From Isoetes taiwanensis (Eukaryota; Streptophyta; Lycopodiopsida; Isoetales; Isoetaceae): a stretch of 64,000 bases of DNA. Where the stretch lies: positions 4,418,224-4,482,223 of the forward strand of contig JAJEKV010000035.1 of assembly GCA_021234155.1 (NCBI GenBank), in the 5' to 3' direction. The notes beneath the pieces are model-generated. The model searched no databases. It saw only the letters and a list, made by a program, of their open reading frames with translations, and had not been told where the DNA came from. The position numbers were made by a program, and so were the translations under genes. Positions 49,525-59,769 of the stretch are shown in pieces (the first letter of the stretch is position 1; each line of letters begins with the position of its first letter).

Positions 49525-52473
49525 ATGGATGGCAAATTTAAACGAAAAGGCGCAATTGGGCGATTCGTGCTTCCTGCTTTGTTGGACAATCCGGAGATCC
49601 AGGGTTTAGGCATGGATGCATTCCGAAATAAAAGGACCAACGATTTCATCATGTCTCTCCAGGTTGATAACAGCAAGGAATTCCAGGCTGAAGAACAACA
49701 GGTATTATTTATCGGATTCATATTTTCTGCTTTGAAGTTTAGTCTGATGTGTTCCGCAGGTTTTAAATGGCGTGGAAATGATGTTCACTGATCGATTGAA
49801 TGAAGCGGAGGATTTTTTTGAGGAAATTAAAGCGGAACATCCTCGTTTTAGTCTTTGCCATGCACAGGTCATTGCATTTACTGCCCTAATGTCAACAGAT
49901 GAAGATGATCTTGCAAGAGCCAATTCCCTTCTTACAGAAACAGAACAACTGGCTAGCCAATGTGCACAAAAGTAATGTTCACATTTACCATTAACCCATT
50001 CCTAGGACTCTGCATTGAGGCTTTTCCTTAACAGGTTTAAGGGAAGTGCAGATTTACCACCCATAGCAACATAAAGAAAGTTAATGATGCTGTATTAAAT
50101 GTGAAAACTTGGGCATTGGGAAAGATAGCCCAGAAGAGTGGATTTGGTGTGGCAGCAGCCAAAGCTGCTGCAGAGCAACAAGAAGGCAGGGCAGCAGGGG
50201 CCAAAGAAGAGGCACTGCATTTACATCGAGCACGGCGTTTAAGACTATGGTGTTTGCTGGTTCAGGCAGATTGCTACCTTTGGCTATCTATTCTACAAGT
50301 AAGCAATGTAGTTGAAATTATCACTTTTCTCATCCAACATATATGAGTTAACATGCAAGGCAAGGAAACCACAGATAGTTGGTGCTGGAGAGAGCTTGAC
50401 TTCTATGATGAAGATGGGTTATAACCTAAGAAAAGCATGGGGTCTTTATCAACATTGTGTTAAGAAGCTTAAACAAATATCCCAGGAATGGATATCAATG
50501 GGTGGGAGTTTCAATCCCAGTGGAAATATTCCAGAACCATCAGGTGATAGTGGGTCTGACGAGGAGAACGATTCTCAGGTTAGCTGAAATCTAAACGGTA
50601 TAACATTCAACATATTATCTAGTGATTATTGATAATGGACAAGACTCAGAGTTGTTACAGGTTGATAACGTCGAAGACAAATTTGAAAGGATGGAAGGAG
50701 AATCCAGCTCATCAGGGATTCCGTTTGATGATTTTGATAAAGATCAGTTAATCGCGTTGAGAATTGATCCAAGACTCATGCTAGATGAAAAAACTGGCGT
50801 GAAGGAGGACCTTGAAATTTCTTCCATTAGGATTAGCTTGGAGTTTGGGGTAGGAGCATTCAATGTGATTATGTCCCTTATCCCCGCAAGTTTCCAGAAA
50901 GCACTTGAGATCATGGGCTTTCCTGGAGACAGGAAAAGGGGCTTAGGATTATTGACAAAGGTGGTTGCAACAAGTCATTCAAGGGCACCTTTTGCTTTCA
51001 TTGCTCTTATCGAATGTAAGTTCAAAGCCCATGCATATTGGTGCGAATGTGAAATTGATTCTTGTTCACATTGGCAGATTATGTTGTTCTTATGGGACTC
51101 TTGCCAAAATCTGCTGGCCACATTAAGGAGGCAAAAAATTTGATTGAAAACCTTGAGGATAACTGGAGGAAAGGGTCTATTTTCAGGATTGTACTCTCGC
51201 GTTTAGAACGTTATCAAAGCAATTCCAAGGAATCCACAGAGATAATTTTTCATACTCCATTGAAGATTGATCCCTACGACATCAATAACCTAGGAGGCAA
51301 TCACAGGCTTAAAATGCTTCTTATGGATGAGCTTGGATGGTGCTTGCTTCTTCAAGGAGAATTTGTCAAGGCAGCTGAATGTTTTGGAAAGTTGTACAAG
51401 GTGGATTCAGCAGCTTCCATTTGTAATTTGCATTAAAAAACTTGCTAAAGAAAGTGCTCTTCAGGAAACTGTATGGTTCAAGACTTACTATGCATGTCTG
51501 CAAGGTGCTTGCTTGTGGGAAACAGAAGAAAGCTGGGTTGCTCAAGCAGGGGGGCTGTTGAGAGATTTCCCAATGCTTATTGCTGGAAAGAAGTCACAGC
51601 AGTTAGGACCAGTTGAACAGTATGGGCTTAAGGTTGCCAATGACTACATCAACGCCAATCAGGTATTCACGTGACCCATAATGATGGATGGGTAAGATTT
51701 GCTAACGTGTTTAAGTAGAACTTCAGGCACCTTTGTTTCCAGCACTGGAAATAGCAGCTGCATACAATGGGTTCCAACAAATGGATAAACAGGCACTTGA
51801 GAGACATATGAAGGTCATAGAAGCAATCTTTCATGCACGAGCTGGTGCTGAAGTAAGTTATTAGGAATCTATGCTAAGTAATCTGTGGATTTTGGCAATA
51901 TGACCTCAGTTCTCTTTTGGAACCAGGGATCTGTGAGCTCATCAGGTGATGGCATCAGGTTACGGTATGAGCACAAATGGTCGAAGGCTAGCAAAATGCT
52001 TTGCAGGTAATAGATCAGGTCTGAAACAGCATTCAACTTATTTAGGTTTGATCAGCAAGTTTGTGGTTTGACAGATACCTACTTGGCTTGTGTCAAAAAC
52101 ATATTGGTGAGAAGGAGAAGGCAGATGACAGCTTCCGATATGTTATCCAAAATGCAGAAACATTCACTGGGTAAACTGCGTATTTAATCTTAAAATCTAT
52201 TCTGTTCAATAACTGCCTCTAACATGTATTATGCATTACAGGAACATAGTGCCCTATAGTTGTTATGAGTTGGCAAGTATGCTATTGCAATCAGATGCAA
52301 CGTCTGCAGAAGGGTTGTCACTACTGGAGCAAAGTATTATGTATCCTCCGCATGAGTTTCAGCCCCGCCTCAAATTTGTGGTCAATGAAATGGGCAAAGT
52401 ATACCGCACACAAGAACAGGGGCCAGCATCAATAAAACAGATATATAAAGAAGCACTGAACTTAGTAAGATAG
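49525..52473 (+). CDS. Iml2/TTC39-family TPR protein, ten exons, one frame break
   Basis: Exons: 49525-49701, 49760-49971, 50052-50298, 50375-50578, 50661-51015, 51078-51662, 51727-51852, 51927-52006, 52075-52170, 52242-52473, all with GT/AG borders and matching phases. The product is about 770 residues. It has the family's landmarks: LNGVEMMFTDRLNEAEDFF and AQVIAFTALMSTD near the N terminus, QADCYLWLSILQ, LRKAWGLYQHC, then GVGAFNVIMSLIP and GFPGDRKRGL, MDELGWCLLLQGEF, a C-terminal TPR-like YLLGLCQKHIGE and NEMGKVYRTQEQGPASIKQIY. Family members (yeast Iml2, animal TTC39) are TPR proteins linked to lipid droplets and lipid handling; the plant role is not well known. Frame: near 51380-51410 one extra base separates LYK from LPFVICIKK, so this copy or the assembly carries a frameshift. 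All other exons are clean. Confidence 0.85.
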
Positions 52474-52479
52474 AGCAAG

Positions 52480-54095
52480 ATAACCACAGTGCATGGCAAA
52501 TTAAAGATTGCAAGACAGTAGTCATTTTGTTTCCACTGCTTCATATGGCCTTCATTTTGGCACAAATAAGATTTGCCAAATATGACAATAGGGTTAGGCC
52601 TTGCTTACCAACCCAGGTTACACACGTTCTGATTTTCCCTCTTTTTAGAGACAAAAACCACAACAGACCAAAAAAAAAACACCTAAATGGAAGATCAGTT
52701 TCCGAGGTAATACTTGTTTCTAAAGTTTTCTGAAGCCTTGTATCTGAAGCCTTGTGCATACACATTTATTTGAAGTATTATACATTATACAAAACAGAAA
52801 AAAAGAAAAAGAAAACAATGTGATTCAAAGCCTAAAGCATAAGTTGACCTGGTTGCCTTTTGACTCAATAAATTATACGAAAATCTTATTTTCAAGATCA
52901 TGAAGTGAAAAGGCATTGACTAGCTCACACAGGCCAATTAATGGTAGTTGAATTGGTAGTACAAATGTGGCAATTACCTCTACATGACAGACATATTTAG
53001 TACATGTTGACGTTTGTTCAAATGTCGGATAGCTAGTGTCTATCTATGAAAAATGGCTAAAATGTGTGCACCATGAAAATTGACATGTATTTTACGACGC
53101 TTGTTAGTCTATCACACATCTTAAAGTTGCAAAAATGTTTCATTGGGAAATCTTGTTGTGGTCTAGGTAAAAAATAATGTTTTATTAGGAAATCTTGTGG
53201 TGGAGTCTATCACACATCTTAAAGTTGCAAAGATGTTTCATTGGGAAATCTTGTTGTGGTCTAGGTCAAAAATAATGTTTTATTAGGAAATCTTGTGGTG
53301 GAGTCTATCACACATCTTAAAGTTGCAAAAATGTTTCATTGGGAAATCTTGTTGTGGTCTAGGTCAAAAATAATGTTTCATTAGGAAATCTTGTGGTGAT
53401 CTAGGTCATAAATGTGCTGGGTAAATTCAAGAGACTATATTGGCATTTAGCTTAACAAAGTCACATTGCATTTGTCTCTACTTGATGTTCTCCTAGAGGT
53501 TATGAACAAAAATTTCACTACTTGAAATAGGCTACTATGGTCCTTTCGGGTGCACAGAAAACTAACTGGGGAGACTTTATGGGTAGGATATAACCCAAAA
53601 AGGGAAAAGACACCAAATCTTACTATTGCAGCTGCAGGTAGTGACATGTTGCCATAGGATGGAAGAATTTCACTATTTGAATGAGCACTTGGTAAGGTTT
53701 ATCTTCTATTTGAAATATGGATATGAACAAGATTTCATTCACTATTTGAAAGTTGCCTTACATGCTATTTTTTGAATGAAATGTTCGCCACATAAACAAC
53801 TTTTGAGAGCATATATTATATTTTTTACTTTGCCAACGAAACATTTAGAGGGTGCCACGTGTAAAACAAACGCGCCATTAAATGTAGGGCGCCGTCGGCG
53901 TACGCATACAGTGTACAGATACGCGGTAGAGTACGCGGTACAAATACGCGGGAAGGGAACACAAGCGTCGGACTTGAACTGGAAAAGAGGGTCTTGAAAG
54001 GATCAAATATTACTCCGGCATAGCCATTTCTTTCAAATAAATCGCCGGAGTTATGAGTTCTTAGCTTAAGCTTGAGGCCTGCCATTTCTTTTTCC
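52480..54095. other. Intergenic interval with a 98-base tandem repeat
   Basis: Three units of 98 bases occur at 53107-53204, 53205-53302 and 53303-53400 (GTCTATCACACATCTTAAAG start), each itself made of two related halves with GGAAATCTTGTGGTGG-like ends. Three ACGCGG boxes lie at 53921-53951. No other gene recognised. Confidence 0.6.
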
Positions 54096-54103
54096 GCTCT
54101 TGA

Positions 54104-54544
54104 ATGGCCGAATTCCGACATCTTTTCCGCAGCCATCCCCTTGTCACAGGGATCATAATCCTCTGTATCAGCCCGGCCTTTATCCCCCTTGCCATCCTTT
54201 TCTCGCCTTTCTTGCTCCAGATTTTGGTCGCTCATCATCGCCGCCGTATCTGCCCCGGCCGGCAGAGGTTTATTCAAGATAGGTTCGCCGATTCCTCTGA
54301 AGTTTGCCGGAATGAGGTCATCACGGAGAAATTTGCCAGATTGAATGCCTATTTGGAGCAGCAGATGAAATTTGTGCTTGAAATGGACTCATTTATGAGT
54401 TCTGGTAAGGAGGGTTTGTGTGTTGTGGCGGAAGGTAAGGATAAAGTGGATAATATGCTATATGATCTTGATCCTGAACTGGTCAGGAGCGATGTATCTG
54501 ATGCAGGGGATGAATCTGATGTTTTCTCAGAAGATGATCCGTAG
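54104..54544 (+). CDS. Small membrane protein, 146 codons, unrecognised
   Basis: Intact frame starting MAEFRHLFRSHPLVTG. Residues about 13-42 are strongly hydrophobic with three prolines (IIILCISPAFIPLAILFS), giving one long or two short membrane segments. A basic stretch (HHRRRICPGRQR) follows, then a soluble, later very acidic C terminus rich in Asp and Ser (DVSDAGDESDVFSEDD). A basic cluster after the hydrophobic hairpin suggests both ends on the cytosolic side. The layout resembles small ER or lipid-droplet surface proteins of plants, but I do not recognise a family. The start is the first ATG of the frame. A G-box-like GCCACGTGT (53854) and ACGCGG repeats lie 150-250 bases upstream. Confidence 0.55.
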   Translation: MAEFRHLFRSHPLVTGIIILCISPAFIPLAILFSPFLLQILVAHHRRRICPGRQRFIQDRFADSSEVCRNEVITEKFARLNAYLEQQMKFVLEMDSFMSSGKEGLCVVAEGKDKVDNMLYDLDPELVRSDVSDAGDESDVFSEDDP

Positions 54545-54549
54545 GATGG

Positions 54550-55645
54550 GGTTTTTCTGTGAATTACGGTACCTGTGCAAGGGTTTCATCCTGAGGGAAA
54601 AAATTTTTGAAAAAATTTTGGTAGAAGCAGGTGTCTTGTTTCTGAATCTTTACGTGATTTCAAAGCAAGTTTTTGAAGAAGATACATATTGCAAAGCAAA
54701 TTTTGAAGCAGACGGCAGTACAATAAGGCTGCTATCATGGTTCAAAAATGGGGATCATACAGGATAAAGTTTCACATAGTTATTTTGCTTTTCCCTACCA
54801 CAGCGATGGCCTTTTTCAAGTTCAAATTGTACTTCTGTATCATGAAATATGTATATTATAATCAATATGAATATGAATATGGAGCCAACATTATGAATGG
54901 CAGACCGCATGCATCGTGAAGCTGCACATTTCTCTGTCTTGAATGGTTCGTTATATATGATGATTTATTTCAATATTCAAACACTGCCTTAAATCCGTAC
55001 TGCATTTAATTCTGCATAATAATCGTGCTTTAAAACTGTCTGCTGTCTGCGATGAACTAGGATTTCTTAGCCTAAACAGCATTATCTCTGCAACTATGTT
55101 CGAAGCCAATCCGTTGAATTTTTGCAGCAATTCTTTTTTTACATGGGTAGACACGATTTAGAATGATGATGATGTATATCTGATATAACCGGCCAAAAAC
55201 AATGGATCTGTAAGTGAAAGATATGTCTATCCTTATCTCAAATGCGTTGATGTGGCGCTTTCTTATCACATGTTACATTCGTTGCTAAAATAATTGGTAA
55301 ATCCGCTTCATATTGAGGCACGTTGACACAACACTGCCACTTGGCACTCTACTAGAGCCATTTAAAGGGTTTCATGCCTCTAATACATTGGATGGTAAGA
55401 GAGCAGCCCAATAGTGTTAGGGAGGTACCAAAGTAGCGTCATTGGGCAAACCTGGGGTAAAATAGGTTTTTTCCTCGTCGGAAATTAGTATAACGTCGAT
55501 CGATACAAATTTCTTGAAATATTTGATTATTCAGGAGAACATTCTAAGATAGGTCTACAAGTTTTTCCAACACTAGCATGGGCCTAATCTGCCAATTTAT
55601 AAAATTTTTTTTTCGCATCTCCAAATTTCCTTTCAGTCATTAATA
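54550..55645. other. 3' flank and intergenic DNA, nothing recognised
   Basis: AT-rich. Short frames without domains. The first 350 bases may be the 3' UTR of the preceding ORF. Confidence 0.35.
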
Positions 55646-55650
55646 TCTAA

Positions 55651-56250
55651 CATAATAACAGGGGTTTCTTTTGTGTTGCTTTTCAATATGATTTTGTTAT
55701 GATTTGGTTGATGTATTCGTTTGACTGTAATGAATAGTATGTCTAGAGTGCACCTTTTTTTTATCATTGATTTTTAAAAGAAGAAGAGATCGTGTGGTTG
55801 TATGTGGATACTAGATGGGAGGCTTTGATGATTTGTCGATGGCGCAGTCCACCGTCTAGGGTTTTGACATTGTTTCGATCTCAGATATCTCCCTCCTCGG
55901 TGTCTATTTCGAATGATTTTTGGTGCTTGGAAAGCCCTTGCAGTAAGCTTTCCAAAGGTGTATGGCATCAGGTGGTTCTCTCTCTACTTCAGTCCCGGAA
56001 TTAGGATCATCCATTTGGGCTTCCATGATTACCGCCGATTTTTGGCACTGCTTCAATCTTTCTCGCAGTTTCTTGCCTTTATGGCCTCTTCAACACTGCC
56101 TCCTAATTCTCGTCGCAGTCCGCTTACTTATGCCCCTGCTTCCATGGATTTGCATCAACTCCTGCCTCTCTAGTGTGGTGTGTGGTCACATGTCCAGTTG
56201 GATGCTGCCTAGTGGCGTGACGTTAAAATACTATCTATCTATCTATCTAC
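55651..56250 (+). repeat. Repeat E1, copy 2, ending in a LINE-type 3' tail
   Basis: Starts CATAATAACAGGGG, contains the E1 words CTAGAGTGCACC, CAGATATCTCCC, AAGCTTTCCAAAGGTGTATG and GCCCCTGCTTCCATGG, then ends GTGACGTTAAAATA followed by (CTAT)n at 56229-56250. GACGTTAAAATA is also the last unique sequence of the LINEs at 16.76 and 33.87 kb, so this copy shares the LINE 3' end. Confidence 0.7.
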
Positions 56251-56284
56251 TGTGTATTCTATATCTACTTCTTCATCTCTACCT

Positions 56285-56930
56285 TCTGGCCTGAAACCTG
56301 CTTGTCCTTGTGCCCTCAGGTTTCCCGCTTCTGCCCACTTCTTCAATTTGCTGTCTAGTGTTTTTCCGAACCATTTTGCAAAGATGGAACTCACCATTAT
56401 TGTCCTATAATTTCCTGGATCTTGCCTGCTTCCTGCCTTGTGCAGAGGTATGACCCCGTTGGTGTCCACCTGTCTGGAAGCCCTGTATGTATTATGCCGT
56501 TGAAAATTTCCGTGACCTGTTTCACTATTTCTGTTTCAGCACATTTTAGTAATTCCACTGTTAGTCCGTAGAGATCCGGGGCTTTGTGGTTAGCCATCCT
56601 ATTAAGGCTACCATTACTTCTTGTATGTTGAAACATGGTTTATCCGAATCCTGCAATGTTGGTATTGGTATTGGAGATGCCCCTGTCTTATACAATTTCT
56701 CCAGGTATTTCTCCCATCCTGCTGCTCCAATATTGTCTTGCTCGTTCTCTGTTTTCATATTTCCCCCTCCCTTCCTTTTGAATCCCCTCCAGAAACTTCG
56801 GGGTTGCCTTTTCAATAGTTTTGCAAGACTCCATTGATGCTGCAACCTTAGTACCCCTGCTACAACCCCAATTTTCTTCTCTCGCTCCCTCATCCTCTTC
56901 TGGCCTTTTCTCATGTGTTTTCATCTACTC
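56285..56930 (-). pseudogene. LINE reverse transcriptase fragment
   Basis: Minus-strand pieces: ANHKAPDLYGLTVELLKCA, VIPLHKAG, NYRTIMVSSIFAKWFGKTLDSK (two parts) and LRAQGQAGFRP, where the text stops at the junction near 56287. NYRTIMVSSxFAK is the same wording as in the 10.5 and 33.9 kb LINEs. The fragment lacks the catalytic aspartates and is probably interrupted by insertion of the E1/LINE-tailed copy. Confidence 0.7.
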
Positions 56931-57214
56931 TTTGTTAGTACATTAGTATTCAATTTAGGCTTCATTGTGTTTTTTATATTATGCATCATCTTTGTTATTG
57001 TCATTCATTTTTTTTATTACAAGTTATAGTAAGCATCTGAATCTTATTAGATGCAGCAAACTGGACTAAAATTACTTGTTCGTTATAGATGCCATTCATC
57101 CTATCGGGATGCTTTTTGCTAATGTGTTCAATATAGATGTCATTCATCCTACGAGGACCTTTTTTATTAATGGTCTCCATATCAACCTCTATTGTATCAT
57201 TGTAGTTGCTTTAA

Positions 57215-57217
<3 letters not shown>

Positions 57218-57300
<83 letters not shown>

Positions 57301-57333
57301 TCTTCTTCTTCTTCTTCTTCTTCTTCTTCTTCT

Positions 57334-57390
<57 letters not shown>
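57218..57390. repeat. (CT)n / (CTT)n microsatellite
   Basis: About 80 bases of pure CT, about 42 bases of CTT, then about 50 bases of CT. It marks the left side of the PIF/Harbinger-like region. Confidence 0.98.
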
Positions 57391-57391
<1 letters not shown>

Positions 57392-57894
57392 CGTCGGCCA
57401 CATGCTCGTAAAAAAATCCATCTCTCGTCACATACGGTTCCTCCCCGAAATGTACGTATTTTTTTGGGAGGAGAGGAGAGACGATTGTCTCTCGAGGCTT
57501 AATGACCTCTGTTATTGGCGATTTTTTCTTTGTTTGCGGATTTTTGATCACGCATCAATTCCGGCCCGGCGAGAGAAAAATGTGGGATAATTCGATCGTA
57601 GCGTTCAATTCGGCGCCAAATTGTGGGATATTCAAGCACCTATTTCTTGGTTCGGCCATGTGGGATAATTCATTTCTAGTTTTCCCTCCCTTTCTTTCGA
57701 TTCCGCCACTAAACCATGGATCCGGTCATTCTTGGTATGATTGCCATGCTTTTTCGTGCTTTGACACTTTCGGTTGCATTACGGAGAGATCTTGTTTTGC
57801 GGCTATTGGAACTCAATGAGCTCGAAGATCCAATGACCCTGCTTACGATGACAATGTTTTTAGAAGACAACAATGGTATGTTTTTTTAAATCTG

Positions 57895-58960
57895 CAGCGT
57901 TAATGGTTCGCGGGTTCCAAAGAGGGTTAGAAGACCACCAAGAAGATTTTGGATTGCTCCAAAGGCGAGAGAACACAATGGGATAATATTGATAACCACG
58001 CATGGAATTGTATAGCTTCCTTTGAAGATGATATGTGGCACCAATTTTACAGGGATGAAGAGAGCCACATTTGAGAGATTGGTAGGTTTAATTGTGCCCT
58101 ATCTTGTCGGGCCTGGTATTAAAGTAAGGCCCCCTGTTGATCCTGGAAAGCGGTTGCTATGGTTACGTATTTTCTTGCACACGGGATATGCCCTTACATG
58201 TCGGTCGAGAGATTTTATGTTGGGAAAGCAACGATGCAAAATATACCAAGAAAATCACGCTTGTTTTGGCTTCAAGACAATGCTTTACAAACGTTTTTGT
58301 TGCAATGCCTACGGTGCAAGATTAATTGATTGCATTAAGGAATTCCATGATGCAACAGGGGTTGCCCAATATATATATAAGTGCGATTGGCGGATCCCAT
58401 ATTTTTTATGGAGGAAACCCAAAAAAAACAATGGGGAAGACTATTACAAAGCACATAAGAGGCATTCATGTCTCATGCAAGGAATTGTGACACATAGCGG
58501 ACTTTTTATAAATGTTTGTGTAACAAGAACAGAGTTCATCCATGATTCAAACCCGTTCAAGAAGAGCTCCATCTATAACAAAATTGCTTCAAAACAAATT
58601 TTGCAAGAACCGATGGTGACTCTTAGTGGCGTAAAAACCGAAGAAGGGGCAGACCCTCTTGATCAAGATGTTCGGGTAAATATTCCACCTCTTCTATTAG
58701 GTGACTCACCTATTCTAGCGTGGCCCTTTCTCCTTAAAGTTTTACCTCAAAACCGGGGTGCTTATGGTAAGTTCAACAAAAGGATTTGTAGGGGCAGAGT
58801 GTGTGTGGAGAATGGATTTGGGATTGTTAAGGAAAAATTCAGAATTCTGAAACACTTGCCCGTGCATGTTGCCAAAGCTTCCAAGAACTTCTTTGGAACT
58901 TCTGTATAATGGAACACAAGGGCTGGGACATGCTGCCAATTGAGGATGATCCTCCACCAG
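57895..58960 (+). pseudogene. HARBI1-type DDE transposase remnant
   Basis: After a broken N-terminal part (RRPPRRFWIAPKAR near 57920) a 295-codon frame (58022-58909) gives KRATFERLVGLIVPYL, then the catalytic core: D122 in YKCDWRIPYF, the HDS motif at 174-176, D228 in LLLGDSP, and E263 in RVCVENGFGIVKEKFRIL. This DDE spacing and the VENAFGxLKxRFRIL-like wording are diagnostic of the Harbinger superfamily (cut-and-paste, normally 3-base target duplications). The frame changes before 58022 and near 58900, where the helix after E263 (ICNLHN region) is lost to another frame. The copy looks inactive although all three catalytic acids remain. Confidence 0.85.
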
Positions 58961-59268
58961 TTTACTACTATGAAACAGAAGCCATGAACAGGTCATTAAA
59001 AAAACAAGGTGATCAAATGAGGCCGCGTGTTATTTGAAAATCACGGAAGGACATGTGATCCCATGATTGTTTTTTTGTAGACAATAAATATTAAATTCAA
59101 AAGTCAATTCTTATCCATCTCGCTATCTTTACTTATTTGTCAGGCATTTCTTACATTATGATGAATAAGTGTTTGAGTTTAGAGCTAAGTTTCCATTTAC
59201 AGCCTCAAAACATTTCACTTAGAAATACTGAACAACCTGTTACAGAATTAGTGAGTCCTGTGACTTCA

Positions 59269-59424
59269 CAATTAGAGAACTTACAAAGCGAGGAAAAATC
59301 ATTTGTACACAAACAAGTTTGAAAAGAGAAGTTTATATTCATAAAGCAATTAGAGAACTTACAAGAGCGGGGAAAAATCATTTGTACACAAACAAGTTTG
59401 AAAAGAGAAGTTTATATTCATAAA
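59269..59424. repeat. 78-base tandem duplication
   Basis: Two direct copies beginning CAATTAGAGAACTTACAA (59269 and 59347), differing at a few positions, inside the Harbinger region. Confidence 0.9.
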
Positions 59425-59769
59425 GAAAGATTACATGGGCATATAAAGCCCTGTTCAAAATATTTGAGCATTCCAGAAACATTCTAAGTGAGTCAAATGA
59501 CTTCAATATACTAAAAACAAGTCTGCACACCTTCCAATGATACCAGGAAATCTGCATTTGTTTTCAACCGCCGGTTCAGAGCAATCATATGAGAAAAAAA
59601 AGAATGGCGCCCATGCCATTTAACAAAAAAAAAAAGGCATTTTATAAAAAGAAAATGCATAACAAAAAAAAAAGAAGTGAAGGAGAGTCGATTACATAGA
59701 AAGGGGACCTGAGATCACAAGGAAAGGTTGGACTACGAATTTGATGGAGGCACCACATTTCCTGTAGCT

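Noticed and set aside
57076-57590. Long frames through the (CT)n arrays (Ser-Leu or Arg-Glu runs)
   Set aside because: Dinucleotide arrays are open in several frames by composition alone; the same holds for 61980-62249.
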